From an uncultured Rhodospira sp. (lineage in GTDB: Bacteria; Pseudomonadota; Alphaproteobacteria; Rhodospirillales; Rhodospirillaceae), in the NCBI RefSeq assembly GCF_937138205.1, contig NZ_CAKZOT010000071.1, positions 1 through 57,803 of the forward strand: a stretch of 57,803 nt of DNA, given 5' to 3'. The position numbers and the translations under genes were made by a program. Each line of letters opens with the position of its first letter. Position 1 is the stretch's first letter. Below, piece after piece: positions 1 to 7,265 of this stretch. A model generated the notes under the pieces. It was not told the DNA's origin and did no database searches. It was given only the letters and a program-made list of their open reading frames with translations.

Positions 1-428
1 CCCGACTCGACCGACTCGCAGAACCGACCGCCCGCCGCCGTCTCGGCCGGGTCCGTCCGCGCCGCCACGGTCTCGCTTGGGGTCGTCGTGGCGGCGACCT
101 GGTCGACCGGCGGTGGGGCAGGGGCGGCGGGCGCGGTCGGCGGCGCCACAGACTGCGCCCGGTCCACCGGCACCGTGCCCTGGGCCACCGATCCGCCCTT
201 GGCCTCGGCTTCCGGCGCAGCCTCGCCCTCCGCCTGGGCGGCCTCGGCGCGGTCCGTGCGCACCTCGGCGGTGGTCATGCGCAGGCTGGCGGCGGGGGAG
301 GCTTGCTCCGGCACGGGATCAGGCGTCAGCGCCAGCGCCACCAGCAGCAGCACCGCGACGTGCAGCAGGATCGACCCGGCCCCGGCCAGGGTCCAGCCGA
401 GCGGGCGGGGCAGGGCGGCCGCCGTCAC
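1..428 (-). CDS. TonB-like energy transducer, N-terminal part (cut by window edge)
   Basis: The minus strand is open from a GTG at 428 to the window edge, giving 142 residues. The GTG overlaps the stop of the ExbD gene upstream (GTGA), so translation is probably coupled. A short basic N-terminus is followed by one hydrophobic helix (about residues 17-38). After it comes a long Ala/Pro/Glu-rich stretch with runs such as PTAPAAPAPPP, as in the periplasm-spanning region of TonB and TolA. The C-terminal receptor-contacting domain would lie outside the window. The ExbB-ExbD-ExbD context makes a TonB or TolA role likely. The last visible residues include a lone Cys. TonB versus TolA cannot be decided here. 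Confidence 0.6.
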   Translation of the reverse strand, partial: MTAAALPRPLGWTLAGAGSILLHVAVLLLVALALTPDPVPEQASPAASLRMTTAEVRTDRAEAAQAEGEAAPEAEAKGGSVAQGTVPVDRAQSVAPPTAPAAPAPPPVDQVAATTTPSETVAARTDPAETAAGGRFCESVES

Positions 429-835
429 GGCGGCGTCGGCGTGACGACCAGTACCACGGACGTCAGGCCGATCCCTTCCAGCGCCGTCACCAGCGGCAAG
501 AGCTCGCGCAAGGGCACACTGGCGTGGGCGTTGATCCGCACCTTCGGTGGGTCGCCGCCGCCGGCCCGGGGGCGAAGCGCCGCCAGCAGCGCCTCGCGCG
601 AGGCGATCGGGCGGCCGTCGAGCGCCAACTGCCCCGCCTGACCCAGCGAGACCGTGAGACCGCCGCCGGGCAGGGGCTCGCCGACGCCGGCCACCGGGGG
701 CCGCACCTCGAACGGCGCGGTGGCGTCCATGCGTCCCACCAGCATGAAGAACACCAGCAGGAAGAACACCACGTCGATCAGGGCGACGATGGTGTCCGGG
801 CGCGGGCGCGGGGCGGGGCGGTGCAGGCGGATCAT
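425..835 (-). CDS. exbD: ExbD/TolR family biopolymer transport protein (second copy)
   Basis: This 136-residue protein has a single N-terminal membrane helix (about 16-34) carrying the motif ALIDVVFFLLVFFML. The conserved Asp (D21) in that helix carries protons in ExbD/TolR/MotB. The rest is a periplasmic domain of the usual size, ending in hydrophobic VVLVV. The start ATG at 835 overlaps the stop of the preceding exbD (ATGA), and the stop overlaps the GTG of the TonB-like gene. It should sit in the inner membrane with ExbB and convert the proton gradient into motion of the TonB-like protein. The true start is inside a longer open frame. ATG 835 was chosen because of the overlap and because the family begins just before the helix. 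Confidence 0.85.
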   Translation of the reverse strand: MIRLHRPAPRPRPDTIVALIDVVFFLLVFFMLVGRMDATAPFEVRPPVAGVGEPLPGGGLTVSLGQAGQLALDGRPIASREALLAALRPRAGGGDPPKVRINAHASVPLRELLPLVTALEGIGLTSVVLVVTPTPP

Positions 836-1272
836 GGGCGGCTCTCCAACCGCACGACGCGGACATCGGTGACGCCGGCCCGGGCGGCGATCTCCAGGGT
901 CGAGACCAGGGCCTGGGCGTTGGCCTGACCCGACGGCAGAATGACCACCCGGGTCGCGGGGTTGGCGGCCACCCGGGCGGTCAGGGCGGCGGCCAGCGCC
1001 GCCTCCGTCAGGGGCTGCCCGCGCACGACCGTGCGGCCGTCCGGCCCCAGGCGCACCAGCAGGGTGCCGGCCTCGGGCGTCCTCGGCGCGGCCGTGTCCG
1101 GCGCCGGCAGCGTGTGGCCCGTGGGGGCGGCGCCGCGCTCGACCATCGGGATCATGTCCAGATCCAGATAGGTCGAGGTGACCATGAAGAACACCAGCAG
1201 GATCAACAGCGCGTCGACCATCGGCGTCATGGTGATGACCAGGCCCGTCCGCCGTGACCGCCGCAAGCGCAT
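832..1272 (-). CDS. exbD: ExbD/TolR family biopolymer transport protein (first copy)
   Basis: This 146-residue ExbD/TolR protein has a basic N-terminus and one membrane helix containing MVDALLILLVFFMVTSTYL. The proton-carrying Asp is at D20. The periplasmic part (about 40-146) includes the typical short strands ending in VTDVRVVRLE. It starts 5 bases after the exbB stop and overlaps the next exbD by four bases, so all are one transcript. The two ExbD copies are clearly different proteins, not a recent tandem duplication. Paired ExbDs are known in proteobacterial TonB systems and may form a heteromer in the ExbB pore; which one is essential cannot be read from sequence. Confidence 0.88.
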   Translation of the reverse strand: MRLRRSRRTGLVITMTPMVDALLILLVFFMVTSTYLDLDMIPMVERGAAPTGHTLPAPDTAAPRTPEAGTLLVRLGPDGRTVVRGQPLTEAALAAALTARVAANPATRVVILPSGQANAQALVSTLEIAARAGVTDVRVVRLESRP

Positions 1273-1277
1273 GGCCC

Positions 1278-1922
1278 TTACCCCGGCGGCGCGGCGCGCG
1301 CGTGCGCCAGCAGGCGGCCGACGTCGGTTTCGATGACGTGGCCGACATGATCGACGCGCGCGGCCATCAGGTTGGCGGCGACGGCCGCCGGAATGGCCAC
1401 CGTGAGGCCGGCGGCGGTGGTCAGCAGCGCCTGCCAGATACCGCCGGCCAGCACCGAGGCGTTGGCCGCGCCGGCCGCCATCTCCAGGTCCTGGAACGAC
1501 TGGATCATGCCGAGCACGGTGCCCAGCAGGCCCAGCAGCGGACTGACCAGGGCGATCACTTCCAGCGTGCGCAGGTGGCGGCGCAGGGCCTCAAGCTCGA
1601 CGTTACCCCTGCGTTCGGCGTCCTCGCGCACGCGGTCGCGGTCCAGGCCGGCATCCAGCCCGCGCATGACGGTGGACAGCACCCGGTCCGGCGGACGGCG
1701 GGCTTCGGCCATGGCGCGCAAGGCATCGTCGGGCCGGCCGCGCTGCCAGGCGTCGATGGCCTCCTCGCGCTGGCGGCGTCCGCCGAACACGCCGGCGAGT
1801 TGCACCGCCTTCAGGATCACCAGGGCCAGCGAATACACGGACAGGACCGCCAGGACCATAATGACGGGTCCGCCCGCGTCCATCCACGCGAGCACCTGGT
1901 CGATCAGACCGGACGGGGCCAT
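1278..1922 (-). CDS. exbB: ExbB/TolQ/MotA family proton channel protein
   Basis: This 214-residue protein has three predicted membrane helices (about 16-38, 126-146 and 160-184). The second carries SPLLGLLGTVLGMI and the third LLTTAAGLTVAIPA, hallmarks of the ExbB/TolQ proton channel. A cytoplasmic loop of about 80 residues lies between helices 1 and 2, as usual. It pairs with the two downstream ExbDs to energise a TonB-like protein. ATG 1922 is preceded by a strong GGGAGGG. The gene lies 18 bases after the small exported protein upstream. Assignment to ExbB rather than TolQ is by context and remains open, since no tolR/tolA/tolB/pal set is visible. Confidence 0.85.
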   Translation of the reverse strand: MAPSGLIDQVLAWMDAGGPVIMVLAVLSVYSLALVILKAVQLAGVFGGRRQREEAIDAWQRGRPDDALRAMAEARRPPDRVLSTVMRGLDAGLDRDRVREDAERRGNVELEALRRHLRTLEVIALVSPLLGLLGTVLGMIQSFQDLEMAAGAANASVLAGGIWQALLTTAAGLTVAIPAAVAANLMAARVDHVGHVIETDVGRLLAHARAAPPG

Positions 1923-1940
1923 GGCGGGGTCCCTCCCGGA

Positions 1941-2390
1941 TCAGGGGATGAAGGGAATGCCAGCGCGCGACGACAGCGTCAGGGTCTCGAAGCAGTCGAT
2001 GGCGTGACCGCCTTCGCCCTCGCAGGTGGCGATGTCGTGCAGGATCATCTCTCCGATGTCGGCGCAGGCCATGTCGGGAATGTCGAACAGCTTGAGCGTG
2101 GTACGGCGGGCCGGCAGGGGCGCGGCGTCGATGGTCAGCAGGCGGTCGATGACCCCGTCGCGGTCGAGCACGGCCAGCGACATCTCGAAGCCGGTCAGGG
2201 TGGTGTCGGTGCCGTTGCGGAACAGAAAGAAACTGCGGCAGCCGGCCTCGACCGTTTCCACCTTGTTCAGCTCCGCCAGCACGGTGCCGTCCGCCGCGCC
2301 CTGGTTTTGCGGCTGGGTGTCCTGCGCCCAGGCCATGGGCGTGGTCAGGATCAGGGCACTCGCCAGTGCCGGGACAAGGCCGACTCGCAT
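1941..2390 (-). CDS. small exported protein of unknown function, first gene of exb operon
   Basis: This 149-residue protein has a clear Sec signal peptide, cleaved probably after MRVGLVPALASALILTTPMAWA. The mature part has four Cys, spaced so that two disulfides are possible: one in EAGCRSFFLFRN, one in MACADIG, and two in ATCEGEGGHAIDCF. From memory it resembles a family of small exported proteins annotated only as signal-sequence domain proteins in Rhodospirillales; I cannot give a function. AAGGAGG lies just upstream of ATG 2390. It is the promoter-proximal gene of the exbB-exbD-exbD-tonB operon (18-base gap), suggesting a periplasmic accessory role in that energy-transduction system. Confidence 0.7.
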   Translation of the reverse strand: MRVGLVPALASALILTTPMAWAQDTQPQNQGAADGTVLAELNKVETVEAGCRSFFLFRNGTDTTLTGFEMSLAVLDRDGVIDRLLTIDAAPLPARRTTLKLFDIPDMACADIGEMILHDIATCEGEGGHAIDCFETLTLSSRAGIPFIP

Positions 2391-2494
2391 GGTGCCTCCT
2401 TGCGTCCGTAAAAGAGAACGAGCCTGACCGCGCGGTGCTGCGTCGAGGCGTGAAACACTCTACCCGAGAATGGCCGGCATGGGGATGAAAGAAC

Positions 2495-2525
2495 CCGGAC
2501 GGCCGCACAGTGACCGGCCGTCCGG
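2495..2525 (-). terminator. hairpin terminator after the autotransporter gene
   Basis: A perfect 11-bp inverted repeat (2495-2505 with 2515-2525) has a 9-base loop. Read in the minus direction it lies 16 bases past the autotransporter stop and is followed by the pyrimidine-rich tail GGTTCTTTC. It separates that gene from the exb operon downstream. Confidence 0.7.
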
Positions 2526-2540
2526 ATTGGGATCGGGGGC

Positions 2541-4337
2541 CTAGAACTGGTAGCGGGCATTGACACCGAACGCGGTGGCGGATTCGTCCGACCGGGCGAC
2601 TTCGGTGTTGCCGTAGACCTCGAGACTCAGGTTGTCATTGACCACGGCGCGCACGCCGCCGCCAAGCACGGCGCCGAAGCGGTCGGAGTTGCCATCGCGG
2701 ACGAAATCATATTCCAGGCGGGTGGACAGGTACGGCTCGACGGTGCCGCTCTGTTCGCCACTGATCTCGAACAGGTAGCCGACGTCGCCAAAGGCATAGA
2801 TCTGAGCCAGGTCCGTGTCGTCGGGGTCGACCGTGGCGCCGGTGCTGGTCTCGTACTCCTCGAACGATTCGTGGCTGTAGGAAATGCCGGCGTACCCGAA
2901 CGTGGTCACGCGATCGAACAGGTTGTTGTAGGCGACGTTGGCGGCCGTGATGAAGCGGTGGGACAGGTGGTCGGCGTCGTCGTCGGCCAGCAGGCCGGCG
3001 GCTTCCTTGGTGGTGTTGAAGCCAAGGCCGTAGGAGCCGAGGGCGTTGACCGACAGGGTGTCGGTGATCAGATAGGCGCCGTAGACCGTCATCGTCATGT
3101 AGTCAACGTCACGCTCGCGATCACTCTTGAAGTCGACGTTGACGTTTTCGTAGCCCAGGCCCGCGCCAGCCATGATGTTATCGTTGTACCGATAGTCCGC
3201 GCCGGCCATGAAGCTGAACTGGTGGCCCCAGAACTCGTCGGTCGACTTGCCGTCGGAGAAAAAGGCACCCGAGCCTTCGGCCCAGAGTCCCAGTTTGCCG
3301 ACGGTCCAATCCTCTCCGTCGCCTCCCGCCAGGCCGGTCAAGCGGCCGCGCAGGCTGGTGGCTTCCTCCTCGTCCGCGGGTTCGTCCGTCCGCGCCGATC
3401 GGGCCAGGGCGCCAGCCCGGTTGCTGATGTTGCCGACCACGGTGCGGATGCTGATGCGGTTGTTGGCCGTCGAGGAATCCTGCAGCGCCGTTTCGGCGGC
3501 GGTGACCTCTTGTGTGGACACGTTTTCGACGACGGAGGCGAAAATCTTCTCGATCGGCGTGACGCCGTCCTCGTAGGCCACCGCCTCCAATTGGGCGCCC
3601 CGGTCCAGGGTGGCGCCGTAGCTTTCAAGGGCGATGTCGGTGTAGTCCGTCTTGCCTTCAGGGAACATGTCGGAGACGTCAGTCGTCGTCTCATAGACGA
3701 CCGTTCCCGAGGCGTTGATCCGGGCGACCGTGTAGGTGTTGGAATCCGAGTTGCGGACGATGGCCGCCACACGGTTGCCGTTGGCTTCCATCCGCTTGTC
3801 GATCCAGGTCACCAGCTTGATGTCGTTGGACTGGAGCGTGCTGACCAAGCCGCTGGCGGTGATCGAGTCATCGAAGACGGCGCGATCAAAGTTCGTTGTA
3901 TTGTTGTTGAAATCGGATTCGAACGACAACAGGTGGATGATCCTGTACGCCCCAGGCCGGAAGTCGCCACTGTAGGCCGAGACCGCGTGGTTGATCGCCG
4001 CGTAACCATCTCCAAGGCCGGACCAGTCGGTTTGCGCTTCCAGGGCGGCCCGGGCCGCCGTCGCCGATCCGAACAGGCCGCCATTCACATCGAGGACACG
4101 GCCATCATAGTAGGTGTCGTTCAGTTGCATGGCGCCGTGACGATTGTCGGTCTCGCCGACATCGGCCAGGATGTCTTCGAGGTAGGGAATGTGGTTGGCG
4201 GAGCCAGCAACGCCGGTGCCGCTATTCATGATCGTGATCATGTCGGTGGCGGCCCAGGCGTGTGCCCCGAGGCCGCAAAGGACGACCATGGCCGACGCCG
4301 AGCCGAGAAGTGTCTGCTTGACCGATTTCGTGTTCAT
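2541..4337 (-). CDS. autotransporter with vWA-like passenger and C-terminal beta-barrel
   Basis: This 598-residue protein has a signal peptide (cleavage near AHAWA-ATD, residue 30). The passenger covers about 30-320, and the autotransporter barrel about 330-598. Barrel signs are alternating strands such as LGLWAEGSGAFFSDG and FMAGADYRYNDNIMAGAGLGYE, and a terminal Phe (ARYQF). The passenger start resembles the vWA-like fold of some PEP-CTERM proteins. However, the place of the DxSxS metal site reads MNSGTGVAGS, so a metal site looks lost. It is likely displayed on the cell surface; ligand unknown. GAGGGCAAGGGG precedes ATG 4337. Barrel assignment is firm; passenger fold is inference. Confidence 0.82.
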   Translation of the reverse strand: MNTKSVKQTLLGSASAMVVLCGLGAHAWAATDMITIMNSGTGVAGSANHIPYLEDILADVGETDNRHGAMQLNDTYYDGRVLDVNGGLFGSATAARAALEAQTDWSGLGDGYAAINHAVSAYSGDFRPGAYRIIHLLSFESDFNNNTTNFDRAVFDDSITASGLVSTLQSNDIKLVTWIDKRMEANGNRVAAIVRNSDSNTYTVARINASGTVVYETTTDVSDMFPEGKTDYTDIALESYGATLDRGAQLEAVAYEDGVTPIEKIFASVVENVSTQEVTAAETALQDSSTANNRISIRTVVGNISNRAGALARSARTDEPADEEEATSLRGRLTGLAGGDGEDWTVGKLGLWAEGSGAFFSDGKSTDEFWGHQFSFMAGADYRYNDNIMAGAGLGYENVNVDFKSDRERDVDYMTMTVYGAYLITDTLSVNALGSYGLGFNTTKEAAGLLADDDADHLSHRFITAANVAYNNLFDRVTTFGYAGISYSHESFEEYETSTGATVDPDDTDLAQIYAFGDVGYLFEISGEQSGTVEPYLSTRLEYDFVRDGNSDRFGAVLGGGVRAVVNDNLSLEVYGNTEVARSDESATAFGVNARYQF

Positions 4338-4787
4338 CCCCTTGCCCTCGCCCTCTCTCGTCCATCACGATTCGTGTTTGGTGCTCCGGGGCACCGAGGC
4401 GCCGCGACATCCGTCCCAACCGGAACGCGCACTGCCAGTCCCGCGCCACGTCGTTCGCACCCGTTTCAGCGGCTCCCTGGCATCATCAATGCCCTTGCAT
4501 CTGGTTTGAACAAAATCCGGGCCACTTGACGGGGAACGATACTCCTCGGCCACTTGTTGTGTCACGCCCTCGCGGTGGTGATCGGGCGGGCGGCCGGTCA
4601 ACGGGGCTCTGTGTTGCGGGGCGGCAACACGTGCCTCGCGCGGCCGGACAGGGCGCTTCCGGCCCACGCTGGCGGCGGGGCACGGTCCGTGGTAAGCGAG
4701 TCGAGCGGACGGCCATCGGCCCGAGATGCGGTCGCCATCGCGGACCGTCGGCACGTTCGCTGAAGTCCATCGGCCGGAGTGTCAACC
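4338..4787. other. intergenic region between divergent genes
   Basis: This 450-base gap separates the minus-strand autotransporter from the plus-strand lipoprotein. It must hold both promoters, but I see no near-consensus sigma-70 promoter. A GGAAC at 4533-4537 is followed 17 bases later by TGTT, a weak match to an EcfG-type general stress promoter. Open frames here are short and GC-driven, so I call no gene. Confidence 0.4.
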
Positions 4788-5036
4788 ATGCCGCACTGTA
4801 TCACCTGTGCCACGGCGCTGTTGCTGCCCTTGGTGGTCCTGGCCGCGTGCGGCGGCGGGACGGCGAAAATGGACGAGAAGACCCATATGGCTCTGTACTG
4901 TCAGACGACCCGCTGCGTGTGCGTGGAGGATACGCTGGTGCCGTTTGGCGCCGCCAAGAAGCAGGAACCGACGTGGAGCCTCAACGGCGACCCCTCGTGT
5001 CCGCAGGGGTTTCACCTGGACGCGGTCGATGAATAG
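4788..5036 (+). CDS. small lipoprotein of unknown function
   Basis: This 82-residue protein has a lipoprotein signal: MPHC, a hydrophobic run, then the lipobox LAAC (Cys at about residue 19) followed by GGG. The mature part is about 60 residues with four more Cys, two of them as CVC after a TTR, and a late CPQGF. They may form disulfides in the periplasm. GGAG at 4776-4779 sits 8 bases before ATG 4788; an in-frame GTG at 4779 lies inside that site and is rejected. Asp does not follow the lipid Cys, so outer-membrane sorting is expected. No family recognised. A repeat hairpin just downstream may serve as its 3' end. Confidence 0.65.
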   Translation: MPHCITCATALLLPLVVLAACGGGTAKMDEKTHMALYCQTTRCVCVEDTLVPFGAAKKQEPTWSLNGDPSCPQGFHLDAVDE

Positions 5037-5050
5037 CTGAGCAGGCAATA

Positions 5051-5152
5051 CCAGCCGACGAATGAACAGACTTCATTCGTCGGCTGGCCGGCGCGACTGC
5101 GCCGGCGCCGCGAAGCGGCGGAGGCGATAGAACGGACGAGTCCGTTCTATCG
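5051..5152 (+). repeat. modular palindromic repeat, copy 1 (complete)
   Basis: Four hairpins lie in a row. A perfect 16-bp stem (5051-5066/5072-5087) has loop CAGAC. An 8-bp stem (5087-5094/5099-5106) has loop GACT. A 6-bp stem (5106-5111/5115-5120) has loop GAA. A 12-bp stem (5125-5136/5141-5152) has loop CGAG. The first three recur at 36081-36144 (reverse orientation), and partly at 57371-57511. Here the element fills the gap between the lipoprotein and the XRE gene. Confidence 0.85.
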
Positions 5153-5179
5153 TCGATCAGTAAAAGGACTCGGACCGGA

Positions 5180-5431
5180 ATGCGAAAGAACGCCGATCAG
5201 GCCCCTTGGGAGGATCCGGGCGCGCGCGCCATCAAGCGTGTGCTGGCCTCGCAGATTCTTGAGGCCATGGACGAGCAGGGCCTGTCTCGTGACACCATGG
5301 CGCGGCGCATGGAGATCAGCCAGAATGATCTGGACCACCTGCTTGATCCGCAGGCCGACACGATCTCGCTGTCGGCACTGGGGCGCGCGGCGCGAGCGCT
5401 GGGCCTGTCGATCTCGCTGGAATTGATCTGA
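5180..5431 (+). CDS. XRE-family helix-turn-helix protein (antitoxin-like)
   Basis: This 83-residue protein contains an XRE-type helix-turn-helix. The segment ILEAMDEQGLSRDTMARRM, then EISQNDLDHLLDP and TISLSALGRAARALGL, fits helices 1-5 of the Cro/C1 fold (about residues 24-78). Size and pattern match stand-alone HigA/MqsA-like antitoxin or phage-type regulators. No toxin gene is next to it: a repeat lies upstream and modC faces it downstream with a 12-base gap. AAAGGA lies 11 bases before ATG 5180. It probably binds DNA as a dimer; its target is unknown. It is not a ModE homologue, despite its position beside the molybdate genes. Confidence 0.75.
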   Translation: MRKNADQAPWEDPGARAIKRVLASQILEAMDEQGLSRDTMARRMEISQNDLDHLLDPQADTISLSALGRAARALGLSISLELI

Positions 5432-5443
5432 CGGGGGCCGGGC

Positions 5444-6541
5444 CTACCCTTTGTCCAGCAGCGCGACGCCCTTGATCATGGCGTAGACCGCTTGGCCCGG
5501 CGCCAGCCCCAGCAGGTCCCAGGACTTGCGCGTGATGCGCGCCAGCAGAGGCGCCCCGCCGCCGTCCGCGCCCAGGGCGAGGAACACGGTCATCAGGTGA
5601 TCGCCCGTCGGTTCGGCGCCGGTGATACGCGCGGGCAGAACGTTGAGGATGCTGGACTCACCCTCGGCCGTCGGCGTGCGGCGCAGGCTGACGTCGGCGG
5701 CCAGGATGCGCAGCCGGCGCCGGGTCCCCGGTTCACCGGCCACGCCCGGCACGAACAGCCGGCCGCCCGACACGGCGACGGTCGACAAGCCATAGGCCCC
5801 GTCCACCGCCAGCACCTCGGCCTCCAGCACCTCGGCGGCTTCCGGCAGGCGGGCCAGCGGCAGCACCGGATCGGCCAACAGATCGGCCAGCGGCCCGACC
5901 GCGCGCACCCGCCCCGCCTCCAGCAGCACCAGGGTGTCGGCCAGCCGTTCCACCTCGGCGATATCGTGGCTGACGTACAGCACCGGGATTTCGAGGCGAT
6001 CGTGCAGCCGCTCCAGATAGGGCAGGATCTCGTCCTTGCTGGTGCGGTCCAGGGCCGACAACGGCTCGTCCATCAGCAGAAGACGGGGCTGCGACAGCAA
6101 CGCCCGGCCGATGGCCACGCGCTGGCGTTCGCCTCCGGACAGCACCGCCGTCGGCCGATCGAGCAGGCGCGCGAGGCCGAGCAGCTCCACCACGTCCTCA
6201 AAGGCCACCGGGTGCGGGACGTCCCGGACCCGCCGCTGGCCATAGCGCAGGTTGTCGGTCACCGACAGGTGCGGGAACAGGCTGGCCTCCTGGAACACAT
6301 AGCCGACCGGGCGGCGGTGCGGCGGCACGAAGCGCAGTCGGCCGTCCTGCCAGACGTCGCCGTCCACCCGCAGCGCCGCGTCCGGCAGACGCGTCAGGCC
6401 GGCCACGCAGCGCAGCACCGTCGTCTTGCCGCAGCCGGAGGGGCCGAACAGCGCCGTGACCCCGCGCGCCGGCACGTCGAAGCGCACGTCCAGTGCAAAT
6501 CCGCCCAGGCGGCCCCGGAACAGGGCGGTGATCAGACTCAT
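5444..6541 (-). CDS. modC: molybdate ABC transporter ATP-binding protein ModC
   Basis: This 365-residue protein has a complete ABC ATPase domain. Walker A is GPSGCGKT (33-40), the Q-loop is [10 protein letters not shown], the signature LSGGE (134-138), Walker B LLLMDEP (154-160) and the switch His H192. The C-terminal part (about 285-360) is a molybdate-binding TOBE/Mop domain: [20 protein letters not shown], then [24 protein letters not shown]. It powers molybdate uptake with ModB. ATG 6541 overlaps the modB stop (ATGA). A longer upstream open frame is not used. Tungstate cannot be excluded as substrate, though the Mop domain fits ModC. Confidence 0.93.
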   Translation of the reverse strand: MSLITALFRGRLGGFALDVRFDVPARGVTALFGPSGCGKTTVLRCVAGLTRLPDAALRVDGDVWQDGRLRFVPPHRRPVGYVFQEASLFPHLSVTDNLRYGQRRVRDVPHPVAFEDVVELLGLARLLDRPTAVLSGGERQRVAIGRALLSQPRLLLMDEPLSALDRTSKDEILPYLERLHDRLEIPVLYVSHDIAEVERLADTLVLLEAGRVRAVGPLADLLADPVLPLARLPEAAEVLEAEVLAVDGAYGLSTVAVSGGRLFVPGVAGEPGTRRRLRILAADVSLRRTPTAEGESSILNVLPARITGAEPTGDHLMTVFLALGADGGGAPLLARITRKSWDLLGLAPGQAVYAMIKGVALLDKG

Positions 6542-7218
6542 CGCGTCTCGCGCCCCCAGCCCAGGCGCTTGCCGGCCAGTCCCACGGTCAGGATCACCAA
6601 GAACGAGAACACGACCATCCCCCCGGCCAGGATGTGCGCCTTGCCCCACTGCAACGTCTCGACATAGTCGTAAATGGCGATGGACAGCACCTTGGTCTCG
6701 CCGGGGATGTTGCCGCCGATCATCAGCACCACGCCGAACTCGCCCACCGTGTGCGCGAAGCTCAACACGGCGCCGCTCAGGAACCCGCCGCGCGCCAGGG
6801 GGACAGCGACGGTGAGGAACCGGTCCCACGGGCCGGCGCGCAGGGTGGCGGCGACCTCCAGCGGGCGGTCGCCGATGGCCTCGAAGGCGTTGCGGATCGG
6901 CTGCACGGCGAACGGCAGGGAGTAGATCACCGAGGCCACGACCAGCCCTTCGAATGAGAACGGCAGGGCGTGGCCGAACACCGCCGTCGCCGCCTGCCCC
7001 AGCGGACTGGTCGGGCTGAACGCCAGCAGCAGGTAGAACCCGAGCACCGTCGGCGGCAGCACCAGGGGCAACGTGACCACGGCGCCCACGATCTCCTTCC
7101 ACCACGCGCGCGACCGCGCCAGCCACCAGGCGATGGGCGTGCCGACGATCATCAGCAGCACCGTGGTCACCAAGGCCAGCGTCACGGTCAGGCGGATGGC
7201 TTCGATCATGGCGTGCAT
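6538..7218 (-). CDS. modB: molybdate ABC transporter permease ModB
   Basis: This 226-residue inner-membrane permease has about five helices. The conserved EAA loop reads [25 protein letters not shown], where ModB contacts the ATPase. Other family blocks are [15 protein letters not shown] and [18 protein letters not shown]. It overlaps modC by four bases. The periplasmic binding protein modA, normally first in the operon, is absent: upstream is a YdbH-like gene on the same strand, 47 bases away. Start could be ATG 7218 or ATG 7209; no strong ribosome site distinguishes them. ModA is presumably encoded elsewhere. Confidence 0.93.
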   Translation of the reverse strand: MHAMIEAIRLTVTLALVTTVLLMIVGTPIAWWLARSRAWWKEIVGAVVTLPLVLPPTVLGFYLLLAFSPTSPLGQAATAVFGHALPFSFEGLVVASVIYSLPFAVQPIRNAFEAIGDRPLEVAATLRAGPWDRFLTVAVPLARGGFLSGAVLSFAHTVGEFGVVLMIGGNIPGETKVLSIAIYDYVETLQWGKAHILAGGMVVFSFLVILTVGLAGKRLGWGRETR

Positions 7219-7265
7219 ATGGGATGCGAGCCCCCGCGTTCTTTGCGTTTGGTTCTGGGGTAAAC

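Noticed and set aside
1254-2411. Long plus-strand open frame opposite exbB
   Set aside because: It is a shadow: the minus strand carries clear ExbB and signal-peptide proteins, and the shadow has no family features. The same applies to many long open frames opposite real genes in this GC-rich DNA.
4533-4558. EcfG-like stress promoter (GGAAC-N17-TGTT) before the small lipoprotein gene
   Set aside because: The -10 lacks the conserved C of CGTT and the site is about 250 bases from the start codon; such matches arise by chance.
5051-5152. CRISPR array
   Set aside because: The hairpins differ from each other and there are no evenly spaced identical repeats with spacers.
5180-5431. ModE-type molybdate regulator
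   Set aside because: It is an XRE helix-turn-helix of 83 residues with no Mop domain; only its position next to modC suggested this.
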